A stretch of 64,000 nucleotides of DNA from Scortum barcoo. Taxonomy: Eukaryota > Chordata > Actinopteri > Centrarchiformes > Terapontidae. Below are positions 27,263 to 38,830 of the stretch, piece after piece (the stretch's first letter is position 1; each line of letters opens with the position of its first letter). Where the stretch lies: assembly GCA_023238725.1 (NCBI GenBank), contig CM041546.1:13694528-13758527 (forward strand). Reading direction: 5' to 3'. Below the pieces are notes generated by a model. It was not told the origin of the DNA, made no database searches, and saw only the letters and a list, made by a program, of their open reading frames with translations. A program made the translations under genes and the position numbers.

Positions 27263-30200
27263 TCAGGATGCAGCCAAAGAGGCTGTGCTGGTTTTGCAGT
27301 CTATCTTTTCGGGGTCAGATGGGGTAAATGTGACACCTAGCCCAGTAAGAAAGGCCTTACAGGAGTCTAAACAAGTGAAACCCAGAGTGGACTGCACATA
27401 CTGCACCGGCAAGTCGGGCCTGAACCTGCGGACAGAGGGAGCACAGAAATAGAGATCAGGACAGTTATGAAGACCTAACATTTCCAAACAGATCTTGCTG
27501 GAACTTGGCTTACGTTTTGACCATGGCCCGAAGTGCGACCTTTCGTTCCCGCTCTACAAACTTGTCAATAAGGTATGAAGCCATGCGCGGGGCTTCCAGG
27601 TACAGCTTAAAGAAGCGGCGATAGTTTCCTAATGCCCAGGCAGCACGGAGTGCAAGCGCATGAGCCACGCACACATCTGCCCGCAGTGCCGGTGTCAAGT
27701 ATACCAACTCCGTGATCAGATCTGGAGGGTAAGGTGAATGGTCAAGGTTTAAATATAGGGAATAACATTTTGAGAATGTGATGTGTTATAGCGACTCAAA
27801 AGAAAACAACGTGAGCAAACCTCCAGAGTTTTTGGTGAAGATGTAATACAGCAACCTATAAGCTGTAAACTCTCCGATGTTCTCTGAGGGATTGTCCTTG
27901 TACAGGGCCTTCAGCTGGGTCTGACACTGGTTGAACTCTTCATGGTCTCCCTGACAAAATCAATATTCAGCTAGTGTTAAACATGTACTACTATCACTGT
28001 AAGTTCTTCCAACACTTACAACGTGAAACAGACTTACCTTCTCCAGAGCAATGCGTGCATGACACTCGTACACTTCCACTGTGAAGTCAGTACGAACTCC
28101 TTGGACCTGGATAGTGACAGGAGAAAATAAAAGCATTTAAAAACAAAGAAGAAAACAGTGACATGAGTTAGCATTTTAAAGAAGAAAGTAGCACAAATGA
28201 AACACATATGAAGATCACTGACCGTGAGGTCCTGCCGTATGGACTTCATCTGTTCGCAGGCATAAACGTAGTCCTGGTGGGTTTTCCAGTGAGCTTTCAC
28301 AGCCTGCAGAGATCTTCTCAGGACCTGGGTATAAACAAGTTCAGAAACAGAACATGGTCTGGATCTTAATCCTCTGTGATGGAGGAGTAATAAATATAAT
28401 CAAAAGGTTTCATCATATCTTATCCTCGTTCTTCTCCTGTTTATTATATAATGTAAGCCAGAAAACTGGCTGAAGAACACTTTAAAGAACACATTTATTC
28501 AGAATCTCTATCACATCTCATGACTGTAAAACTACCATAAAAGTACATCAAAAATGTTGAATAATACAACTTACATGCACAGGGCGCACAGTGGAGGGGT
28601 CTGGGGCACAGGTGAGTCTCAGGTAGGATTTGGTGATGTCCTGGCACGTTCCCACAATGGGGCAGTCCTCCCAGCTGAGGCCCTCCTGTGTACCATCAGG
28701 CAAGTCCAAGGCATTGATGGAGAGAACCAGGGGCTCTGAACGGAGCTGCTTATGGAAACGGGCTGCTCTGCTCTGTTTCTTGGCCTCTCTGTTGGGGTCA
28801 TGGAAATCCAGACCAGCATTCCCGCCTTTCCTCTTCTTTCCAACAGCTGTATTGGAATCGTCCATGTTCCTGAGAGAATAAATGAAAGGTTACTCACAAC
28901 TGATCCCTGTGGCAGAGTGTAGTACAAAAAAACAAACAAAAAAAAAAAAAAAAACAGTTGAGTGAGAAAAGTAGATACCGGATTAGACTGTTCAACTTAA
29001 TTTTTTGTAATAACTTATCTATTTACCGCCTTCCTCTGTTGGCTTTTCCTCCTCTTCCTCGTCCTCTCTCTCCACCTCCACGTCCTCTATCCCTGTCATT
29101 ACCACGACCACGTGCTCCTCTCTGACTTCGTCGTGACAGCTGAGGTCGGAGGTCACTGGAGATGCTGCTGTCTGACTGTGAGCCAGAATCACTGGGAGCA
29201 AAAAGACAGAAGATATTTAAAAAAGGAAATAACAGGGAGTCCACAGTAACCATAAAAAAGGAGAAGAAATAGTGTCTCACCTGCGTCTGTGCCTTTGGCT
29301 GCTGCGGTCCCTGTGCCGGCCGTGGGAGGGGGATGGGGAGCGGGAGGAGGAACGGGAGGAACTAGAGGATGGACTTCTTTGAGAAAATATATTTCTGTAG
29401 TGGCCTAATCTGTGTCCAGCACCCCTGCCTCTTGAAGCTGCAGCCACAGTATTTCCACCGCGGCTAATTGAGCTATCTGACGTCCTCTGGGCTGGAACAG
29501 CTTCCCAACGAGACTGCTTGACTTTTAGTCTACAAATAAAACAAAGACACAAATCTTAATGCGTGCTCAACCTGCAGGCAACACACTTAACAAGTCACAA
29601 GACTCAATCTCTATTCCAAGCAAAGATGTGCATCAATGTTGCAGTAGAACTCATTGAAAACAAATCCAGAAATCAACTCTGTGCTCAACTGAAACCACAT
29701 CAAAATATAGCAAGCTGATGTTTGTTTAATCTGCACAGCTCACGTGCAGTAATCTGAAGGAGATTAAAAGCTTACTTAACAATTGATATATACACAAGCA
29801 AAACACTAATCCACTACTAAACTCACTCTGGTAATGGCTCACGAGTCCAGTCAATGGTGTAAGCGGAGCCATCCTTCAGCCGGTCCTGCAGAACTTCCTT
29901 CAGCACCTTCTCTGTACGATCTTTGTCCTCCTCTGTCTCACAGGCTGTAAAACAGCGCTGCACGTATTCCTTCATGGCTTGGGGCCAGTCCTGGGGTCTG
30001 GAAAGACACCATTTTAAGTTAACACATTATTCATAGATTATAAAAAGACAATCTGTGGGGACAGATCAGTTCTCACCGTGTCTGAGCTCCACCAGGTGCA
30101 CCACTAGCTGGGGAGGAAGGAGTTGGATTCAATCCTGGGGGCTGCTCTCCTGGAGGGAACGCCTGATTGGAAATTGGAGAGCACTGAACCTGATAGGGCC

Positions 30201-33089
30201 TCTTGGGAATATTGAACTTCACAGAAGCTGTTCCAGGAGCCTCTGTGAGAAACAAAACAGGAAAAGAATTGAGAAAAAAAAAAAAACAACAACACAGGAA
30301 CATTTGGTTGAAGTTAAAACAATCATTCAATTTCTGCCCTCTATGCAACATGTAACATGTGTAAGCTGCATCAGAGAAAAACAGTGATACCGCCATTGGA
30401 TTCTGTAGTAATTCAGTTGATAATATGTTATACGTGTCAGCTACCTCGCAAAAAAATAAATCTCACGTTTCATGCGGTGCCATAGTTGTTGTCCTTGTTT
30501 TTGATTTTTGTTTTTGTTGGCCTCTCCTCTACCAAGCCCTGGTACATACTGGCCTGGCTGCTGTTGCTGCTGGGATGTATTCTGAGAGGGCTGATAAGCA
30601 TTCTGGGCCTGGAAGCCCTGTCCATAGCTGGGCCTTCCCTGGGAATGATTGTAAGCTTGCATTTGGTTGGGGTCACCAGGTGGGTAGGGCATGGAGTTGT
30701 TGGCACTGTAAGCATTTTGTGATGGAGGAGGGGGGTACTGGGAGTTGGGTGGGGAGGATGGGTGGCGGTGGGGAGGAGGGGTTTTTCTGAGGTGGTTGGG
30801 CTCTGAGGTGGCTGGGGAGTAGCAGGGGGAGGAGGCTGTGGTTGAGAGGGGTAGTTGGATGACTGGTCTTCCATTCCAGGCACTGGAGGAGGCTATGAAA
30901 AGAAAGATAAAAAAAAAGAAAATCAAAACTTGCCTATATCACACCAAACATCAATTTCAACAAATGATTTATTTTACTATTGCACAATGTGTTATTTTAA
31001 ACAGGTTTGACTGGATCACTGGTCATGTCCAGTGGCTTAGGCACTACTATGTCAGGTGCTTATAGTTCTTGCTCTCTAAAATCTGTTAGGTCTAGGAATG
31101 TGCCTGTTATGTAATTTAGGAGTCTATGGGTGACTACAAATCTTAAATATGTTACATTAGTAAGCAAGTTTTGGTTGTATACCTGCCCATTGGAAGTTGG
31201 AGTCCCTGGGTAAGGCCCTGGGGGTACAGCATACTGATTTGGTGGATATGCAGCTCCATACTGGAAAGTCAACAAAACATATGTTGTCATTGTAGAACCT
31301 TTTCCCAATCTCTCAGGATCAGATATTATTTTAGGAGATAGACATGTTCATATTTGTAAGAACAAAATTTCTTTCTGTACTTACTGGACCCATGGGGTAG
31401 TAGTAGTTATAGGGGTATGTGTACCCAGGATAATGCTGCTGAGTTTGCTGGTACCACGGATAGTACTGCTGTTGTTGCTGCTGTTGTTGTTGCTGTTGCA
31501 TGGCAGCAGAGTCAGTCGCTGCTTGCTGAAACTGTCCCGGCCTGAAATGACACATGCACAAACAGCCTTGATGTTTTAATCCAGAACAGAGGGAATTATC
31601 TAGCACGCATAGAAGTGACAATGCCGTAATAATACACAAACTAACTGCAAACCAGTACTTGATCACACACTAGACAGATCACATTTATAGAAACGACCCC
31701 AACATGCACATCTGTGTGCAAATACCTGTTTGTCATTTCAAGTACTTATTCTGTAATTCTGTATGGTGATACAATTTCACCAAAATGGTTGCTGTGGGAG
31801 TACTGTATGGGTACAAAAATCTGAACATATCCACTATTACTCTGACTGTAAAGTGGGAGGTATGGGGCACTTTTGATTATGTCGACATGTATATGTTATT
31901 ACTTCTTCTCATGTAGGTTTTGAACTGGGTCAAGTGTAGTTAGAAAGCACAAATGCATCTGCTGTATATGAACAAGCCACCTTTAAATGTGACTGATTTT
32001 CAAAATTATTTTGATGTTTTGTGTCCACATTTCTACTTTAATCTCTCAGGTTGTGAGAGGATCACCACAAATGGATTTCAATGCAGGGTGTAAAACAAAA
32101 AAAAAACAAAGAACAGAACAAAAAAAGACAGACACAAAAGAGATAAAAGCACACCTCTGCTGTGGTCCGGTTGGCTGGTGTGGTCTTTGCAGAGCTCTGA
32201 CTTTTGTTAATGGATGCGAGTGCTTGCCTTGCTTTCTCCCATTCTGGGTTTTCATGAACTTGCCCGTCTGCAGTAGCACCATAGGACCTAAAAATTCCAC
32301 AAGAAAATGTAGTTAGTACATTTTAATTTGATCAATAGCTCACATACCCCGACTAGCCACAACATTAAAGTATACATGTACATCTCTGAGTAAGGTAAAA
32401 CTTCTTGAGGTTGAGTAACACAAGATCATTCCATCCATCAAAAATGTAAGCATAGCATAAAACAAATAATCTTAAAAGTAAACAGACATAAAGTAAATGT
32501 AAAACCATGTGATATTATCGTTTCAAACGGCCAACGTATTGAATGCTTGTTTAAAAGATTACATTATTGATTGATTAGATTACATTTAAGACGTTTCCTA
32601 AATTACTCAGCTGTTGAGTTACATATAAAAACAACAGTCGTTAAAAGCAGATATCCATGTTAGTCTGTGGATGCGAAGGAGGATAAATAGGAGTACTGTG
32701 CCAATGTTAACTTGTAAACATTACAGTTAATGGCCATAACCCCGATCATAAATAAAGAAACACAACTAGAGTTTATTACAGTTTACAATCTATTGATTAT
32801 TACCGTTAAACAAATTACAGATTATCGTTAACTTTCGGTTGGTGTGACCGTTGGCCTTGTTATTTGTAGTTAGCTCGACGTGCTAACGACTGTCAACACC
32901 CTGCAGCTCAGTTATCATGAACTCAGAGATTAACGCCAGCCATCTCTAACACATCACACATAAACTTCACAGTCTTAAGTTGAATTAATAAGCCGCATGT
33001 CATCCACTGTGTGTTGAGGGTGCTGTGTTGCCGGACAGGTCGACATACCAGTTGGTAGAAGGGGTTGCTTGTGTCGCGTTGGCCGCCAT
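27263..33089 (-). CDS. leng8: Leukocyte receptor cluster member 8 homologue (SAC3/Thp3-like)
   Basis: LENG8 is the metazoan relative of yeast Thp3, with a C-terminal SAC3/PCI-type fold used in nuclear mRNA processing and export complexes. Minus-strand coding exons: 33049-33089 (MAANATQATPSTNW), 32155-32287, 31385-31531, 31183-31260, 30467-30892, 30077-30242, 29827-29997, 29281-29529, 29027-29191, 28575-28869, 28223-28324, 28038-28106, 27821-27950, 27514-27721 and 27263-27425. Seen in order: HENPEWEKARQALASI, a Gln run with YYPWYQQ, KQGQQLWHRMK, an RS/RG-rich region (about residues 390-525), then the conserved APDPSTVRP, ACEQMKSIRQDL, ALALRAAWALGNY blocks. Exon 30467-30892 is one base short of the required phase and its reading frame changes inside it. 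With that base counted the total is 2544 nt, 847 aa. The acceptor at 31531 is chosen because it keeps phase. Confidence 0.93.
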
Positions 33090-33378
33090 TTCGCCTCTCA
33101 GCACAGTCGGAGAACTAACACTGGGGCAGGGCTTCACCAACCGGGCTAACGGGGCTAACCTCGTTAGCTCTCCCGCTCCAGCAGGAGGTAAACAAGAGGA
33201 ACAACTGGTCTGATTACGACGAGAGCTGTCTGCCCACCGCGAACAACACTACCTGTCCACACGACTCACACTTTCATATACTTTGTGTAAAGCTCAAAAT
33301 TAAAAACAGACGTCAACACTGGCATATTAGCTTCTTCTTTCGTGGAAAACCAACTTCATCTGAACGGACCGTCCAGAT

Positions 33379-33422
33379 ACAAAATGGCAGATAACTAAAA
33401 CGGGCCAAGTCAGGTGACGTCA
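33379..33422. promoter_or_regulatory. leng8 promoter elements (YY1-like and CRE)
   Basis: About 300-330 bp upstream of the leng8 start codon are AAAATGGC, a YY1-type motif, near 33380 and a perfect CRE, TGACGTCA, at 33415-33422. The CRE matches the one at the mboat7 promoter. The TSS is inferred. Confidence 0.4.
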
Positions 33423-33833
33423 GGGCGTCTCCTGTTTTTTGCCCTGAGTTTGTCCTCTCAGGCAGCATGAACTCTCTTGTTATGCCCACCGTGTGAGCTG
33501 CCTGCAGGCTTCACCAATCACATGCCTAGCTTGGGTTCAGCTCAGAGCCTCATTCGCCTGATGGCCTGTCAATCATTAGGAATGGGGCTGGACTTCGAAG
33601 CCTGACGTGATCTGATAAGGGAATAATTTCTCCATGTCGCACATGTTGAAGTCAGAAGTGACAATGAAGAGAAACTTTACTAAACTGTGATTGACCATGT
33701 TTGCCTAATCAAGGATGCAATGTATGTTTTTACGTGGTGTTTTTCACTGGTCATACATCTTAGACATGTTCACTTATTAGGGTATATACATTTCCTGTGA
33801 ACCACACACAGCTGCAGGATGTGTGCTTGTGCG

Positions 33834-33834
<1 letters not shown>

Positions 33835-33877
<43 letters not shown>
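33835..33877. repeat. (TC)n(TG)n microsatellite
   Basis: A run of CT dinucleotides passes directly into GTGTGTGT. Confidence 0.95.
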
Positions 33878-35455
33878 AGACAAAGAAGGAAGTCATTTCC
33901 TGTCAGACAGTCTCTCCCACGCTTGATCCACTTCATTCAAGTCTTTTGGAAGTCTCTCCAGAGTCCAGATTTTTTTTGTAACTGTTGTAAAGTTCATAAA
34001 CGTGTAATACACTGCTAAGCCATGAACTGCAGGGCTCACAATGTATTTTAAAAGACACTTTTTTTCTTTTGTTGCAGCCACTCTGGTAAATAAAATACAC
34101 ACACAAATATCCGTCATTTACAACATTGACTTTCCTGGAATTGATTTTAATACTTGAAATTTACAGTAAAATGAATACCATAATGTTGTAAAGAATGTAA
34201 TGCCTTCCTTTTAACTCTACATCAAATGTTAAAAATGTCTTAGCTTTGTATGCTTTATCATAACTTATGTCAAGGTGCACATCTTTCAAATAAATACTGT
34301 ATTATGTGTAATTTCCAGCCTACTTCTCACAGGGAATGACACCATGTTCTTGCTGAATGAATAATCTGTTCCCATTGTTGTCTTGCCAGCTACATCATTA
34401 CACAAATATGTTGAGCATCTCGCAAACAATGACTCACAATGGGAACCATTGTGTGAATACCTGAGGTTTGGTAATGCTTCTGTTTCAGTTACTACAAGAG
34501 GAAGCTGGATAATATGGACTCCTAAAAAGCAGCTCTGCTCTCCCGTTGTTGATCCAGATTCAGGTTTCCCTCAGTCGTTTGTTTAAGTGGATTTCTTACT
34601 TACAGATTGTATGTGGGAATGAATGTTAACTATGGGCTTAATTATGTGAGTTAATTATGCACCAGACTGACCCCCTTGAAAAATATCATGCTGTCAGCTA
34701 AGTGATCCAATACATGAGGCTTAACCTCACTGACTGCATTCCAACATTATACAGTCAACTTTAGGTTAAACCCTCTCTAGTAATGTAAGTGTAAAACTAA
34801 GTTTGTCTGGTATACTAATGTAACATGAACATGAAGCGTAACCATAGTCTCAAAGACTCTTTAATATCTGAAAAATATGTGGGACACCGATTCAGTGCTT
34901 TTTTTTATTATTAGGATTTTATCAGTTCAACAGTTAAAAATGTACACATATTTTAGGCTGATTGCGGTATTTTTTAAGCCATGCAGGTACCTTAAATAGT
35001 ATTTTATTTCAGTACTGAATAAAACAGTGATGCCATATTTAACAAGTCAGAAATTTTGGTATAAGCTTCCTGAAAGGTACCATGTAAAAGTACTAATTCC
35101 TGGAAGGACAGAGACAATTCATTTAGTTTACATGGTGTTTATTATCTAATGTCGTAAAAAAAAACAAAAAACAAACAAACAAACAAACAAACAAAACTAT
35201 TAATTGTATATTAGTTTGAGTTCAAACAAACACGCTTTTCTATAATATGCTTCCATACAAACTGACAAGAGCAAAACATATATTATTCCTCAGCTGAAAA
35301 TAGTCCTCACCAAAAGCACTATTGACTCCTGTTTAAGTTAAAGTTTGCTAAAAAAAAAAAAAAATACAGTGCCCAGCAAATTAATAAAACGGGTTAGCTT
35401 TTTTTTGGAAATGAAATTACCTATTTGTTTTTTTTTTTTTTTGTTTGTTTGTTTG

Positions 35456-35955
35456 NNNNNNNNNNNNNNNNNNNNNNNNNNNNNNNNNNNNNNNNNNNNN
35501 NNNNNNNNNNNNNNNNNNNNNNNNNNNNNNNNNNNNNNNNNNNNNNNNNNNNNNNNNNNNNNNNNNNNNNNNNNNNNNNNNNNNNNNNNNNNNNNNNNNN
35601 NNNNNNNNNNNNNNNNNNNNNNNNNNNNNNNNNNNNNNNNNNNNNNNNNNNNNNNNNNNNNNNNNNNNNNNNNNNNNNNNNNNNNNNNNNNNNNNNNNNN
35701 NNNNNNNNNNNNNNNNNNNNNNNNNNNNNNNNNNNNNNNNNNNNNNNNNNNNNNNNNNNNNNNNNNNNNNNNNNNNNNNNNNNNNNNNNNNNNNNNNNNN
35801 NNNNNNNNNNNNNNNNNNNNNNNNNNNNNNNNNNNNNNNNNNNNNNNNNNNNNNNNNNNNNNNNNNNNNNNNNNNNNNNNNNNNNNNNNNNNNNNNNNNN
35901 NNNNNNNNNNNNNNNNNNNNNNNNNNNNNNNNNNNNNNNNNNNNNNNNNNNNNNN
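35456..35955. other. Assembly gap of exactly 500 N
   Basis: A run of 500 undetermined bases. The round number suggests a placeholder rather than a measured length. The left edge is low-complexity T16 followed by (GTTT)n. Apparent ORFs crossing it are artefacts. Confidence 0.99.
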
Positions 35956-36372
35956 CAGGAATATTTTTTTATTCATGCTGAAATCTGCATTTAATTCCTG
36001 TCAGTGAAGCACGGCTCGATGACTTTGTTGTCATAGATAGTAGTTCGTTTTTTTTTCTTCTTTTTTTTTAGTAGAGAAAGCTACAGTCTTGTTTTTGTCC
36101 AGATACACCCCTGAGGGTAGCGGAAAGTATGTGCTAACGTTGCATGAGTGTGTTTCAAGTGCAAGTCTCAGCATGGTCTTCACAGCTGCACCAGTGCCAA
36201 AATGCTCATTGGTCTCCTACAGTATTGCACAACACGGTGCAAGCGTTGACGCTGCTCTGTCTTATCAGGAGGCTGGACAGGGGCTCCAGTGTTTCTGTGT
36301 CTTTCTGCACAACGTTTGTATCACACAGTGTTTCCTCATTTTGCCCTCTTCTTTCCTGATCTGTCTGCAGTC

Positions 36373-37302
36373 ATGCCGCTGCACAAATCATCCCGGGCCC
36401 CCCGCCTGGACCCTACCATGATCTCAGCCCCACTGGGTGACTTTCGCCACACCATGCACATTGGGAGGGGAGGTGACGCCTTTGGGGACACCTCCTTCCT
36501 GTCCACTCTTGGCCCGAGCCCGGCCAGCTCTGACCTGGAGAGTCCAGGGAACACGCCTGCTGCCGAGCCCCAGGTGGCGGTCAACCACAATGATCTTTAC
36601 ACAGATGATTCAGGAAGCCCGCTGAACAATGAGCTTCAGCACTCTGAGTCAATGTCTTCATTCACCCTGGACCTGGACCTGGATCTAGGTCCATCCATGC
36701 TGGGGGACGTTTTAGGGGTAATGGATGGTTTGGGACTCGACTCCAATGGGCAGGATGCAATCAGTTCCAAAAGTGACACATGCTCAGGGGTCACAAAGCA
36801 GGGAAAAGGGGCCACGGAGATGTCTGTAAACATGCAGAATGAGCTGAACGGGAAGAACTTGGTGGGGTTGGACGGAAACCAGGTGGGAGACGGCAGGATA
36901 CCAGATGGGAACGTAATTAAGCCGAAGGGTTTACGGCCAAAAGTGCGATTCAGTGACAAACGAGAGGAGATCATTCGCCAAGCATCTGAGGAGGAAGAGG
37001 GTCAAGGGTTTGACCTCCAGGATGAGGATCAGCTGGCGTGTCATAGTCCAACGAGGGGTGAGAGTGAGAGGGGTGGGAGCGTAGTGGGAAGCGGTGAAGA
37101 CGAGTTCACCAACCACAGAGTAGATTTGCCACCCAGTCCAGCCTCGTCGCATAGCTCAGAGTATGAAGGAGTCACCTCATTGGACAGGAGGAGGGTTGAC
37201 AGCTGCCACTCAGAGACTGATTCAGAGGAAGAGGAGGAGGAGGAGGAGGAAGGACGGGGCTACACTTTTGAAGATGAGTTTGATGATGAAATTGGTCTAT
37301 AG
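36373..37302 (+). CDS. cdc42ep5: Cdc42 effector protein (Borg family), CDC42EP5-like
   Basis: Borg proteins bind GTP-Cdc42 through a CRIB motif and organise septins and actin. One coding exon gives 309 aa. The start is chosen as the first ATG after an acceptor (TGTCTGCAG, 36362-36370); the frame is open further upstream but that is intron or UTR. The CRIB core is ISAPLGDFRHTMHIGRGGDA (about residues 17-36), followed by FGDTSFL. A Borg homology stretch, LDLDLGPSMLGDVLGVMDGL, follows near residue 100. A poly-Glu run lies near the C terminus, which ends DDEIGL. CDC42EP5 is favoured over other members by the ending (human ends DVIGL), the LDLGPSML block and the position beside leng8/leng9. However, it is twice the human length, so a CDC42EP1-like assignment is not excluded. 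Poly(A) signals are at 37346 and 38282. Confidence 0.8.
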   Translation: MPLHKSSRAPRLDPTMISAPLGDFRHTMHIGRGGDAFGDTSFLSTLGPSPASSDLESPGNTPAAEPQVAVNHNDLYTDDSGSPLNNELQHSESMSSFTLDLDLDLGPSMLGDVLGVMDGLGLDSNGQDAISSKSDTCSGVTKQGKGATEMSVNMQNELNGKNLVGLDGNQVGDGRIPDGNVIKPKGLRPKVRFSDKREEIIRQASEEEEGQGFDLQDEDQLACHSPTRGESERGGSVVGSGEDEFTNHRVDLPPSPASSHSSEYEGVTSLDRRRVDSCHSETDSEEEEEEEEEGRGYTFEDEFDDEIGL

Positions 37303-38785
37303 GGGATTGGTACGGTTTCCCCTTAAAAACAGATCTTTGCTGTCAAATAAATCGAGTATACTGTGTTAAACTAAACTCATTATTTCAGAATCATTTGAAT
37401 GGGAGGCATAAACATTATGCAAACTGGATTTTTCAAGACTCAGTGAAAGATAAACAGATCGACGAAGTTGCTCAACTGGAAAAGACATTTTTATGTTTTA
37501 TCTGTAAGGGTAACAGATTTGCAAAAGACATAATTATCAGAAAATTCATGTCATTTAGGTTATTACAGTGAAAAGTTGGTAGCACTTTGATTTATTTTTC
37601 ATTCACCTGGAAGATTTGCTATGAAACTATTGCTCAGTGGAAAGTTTGATTCAGGCCAAATTAAGGATGCTTGCATTGTTAATTTTTACTATGTCTTATG
37701 TTTGCCATCTGAAGTGCACACAACACACGTTGTGTTTATTAAACTTTATGTTATAGTGCCTTAAAGGGAGCTGCAAGCTCACATTATTGTACCCAGTTCC
37801 ATATCAATGTCTTAATAGTTATTTCTCATATTGCATGTTTATTACAATCTCTCAATGTCTTCTCATGATGTGTAAGCTTTACAAACAATTCCCAGAGATA
37901 CTGTCAGAAAAGAAAGTTATCCTGTGTATATTTATTACTGTGAATTTGTCACATTCCAAATCTGACAGTGGAAGTTTCTCTGTTTCACACCAAACCAGAC
38001 CTGTTTTCATTGTGCAGTTATTTAGCATGTTTTTAAGTTACCAAAGCTTTTCTTTGGGCTGTGGGGCCGGACTAAAATGCTAAGACAATCATGGGATTTA
38101 AAGGTCGATTGTAAATCAGGGCCACCAGTGTATTTTTGTACATGTTTTTGCTTGTATAACGCATAGAAAAAGTATTTTATTTCATTATGCTGTAAAAGGG
38201 AGAGACCATTGTGCTCATCTGTTGAAAATGCTGGTTTAGACACATGTTATCCTGTGGTTTAATAGGGATTACAGTAAAAACAATAAAGCAATTATTGGGA
38301 TTTTAAAATATTCACCAGCCTCAGCTGTGACTTGTTTTTTTTAGAAATGACTCCAGGGCAAAAGTATTAAGTACTGAGTGTGAACCCAGATATTATTTGT
38401 AGCCTCTTCCTGAAATAAATTAGTTCTTTGTTTTCCTCCAGTATAAATATGAAAACCCCCACAAACACAGCAGACCACTCGCTCTTTTAAAACATGAATT
38501 CAAGAAAGCAGAATCATTGTTAAGATTTTATTTAAAACAAGCAGAGAATGCCAAAAATATTTCACACATCTGTAAAACATACAGACTGAAAGTAAAGTAT
38601 AACACCATATGGCACCTGTGTTAACCAATAAATGTCAAAAAGAAGAATTATTACCTACATAGCTGAGTTATGTACATTATTAAACATATTGGGGTTTACT
38701 GCTCATTACACACACACAATATAATGATGTGTACTACTCATGTAAATGCAAAATCTGTTTGTCTCTCAAACCCACACTCATGTAG

Positions 38786-38825
38786 TCTCTCTCTCTCTCT
38801 CTCTCACACACACTCACACACGCAC
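38786..38825. repeat. (CT)n(CA)n microsatellite in grwd1 3' UTR
   Basis: TCTCTCTC passes into ACACACAC just downstream of the grwd1 stop codon. Confidence 0.9.
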
Positions 38826-38830
38826 AAACA

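Larger units (their letters stand above)
33430..36370. other. Intergenic region with assembly gap between leng8 and cdc42ep5-like
   Basis: No coding sequence was recognised on either side of the gap. It holds the microsatellite at 33835, an (AAAC)n run at about 35172-35194 and poly-T/(GTTT)n at the gap edge. Any 5' non-coding exon and the promoter of the cdc42ep5-like gene must lie here or inside the gap. Confidence 0.7.

Noticed and set aside
31542..32154. A missing leng8 exon between the HENPEWEK exon and the poly-Gln exon
   Set aside because: The phase conflict disappears if the poly-Gln exon starts at the second AG (31531) instead of 31541, so no extra exon is needed.
35338..36007. Long open frames on both strands across 35.4-35.9 kb
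   Set aside because: They consist almost wholly of undetermined bases from the 500-N gap.
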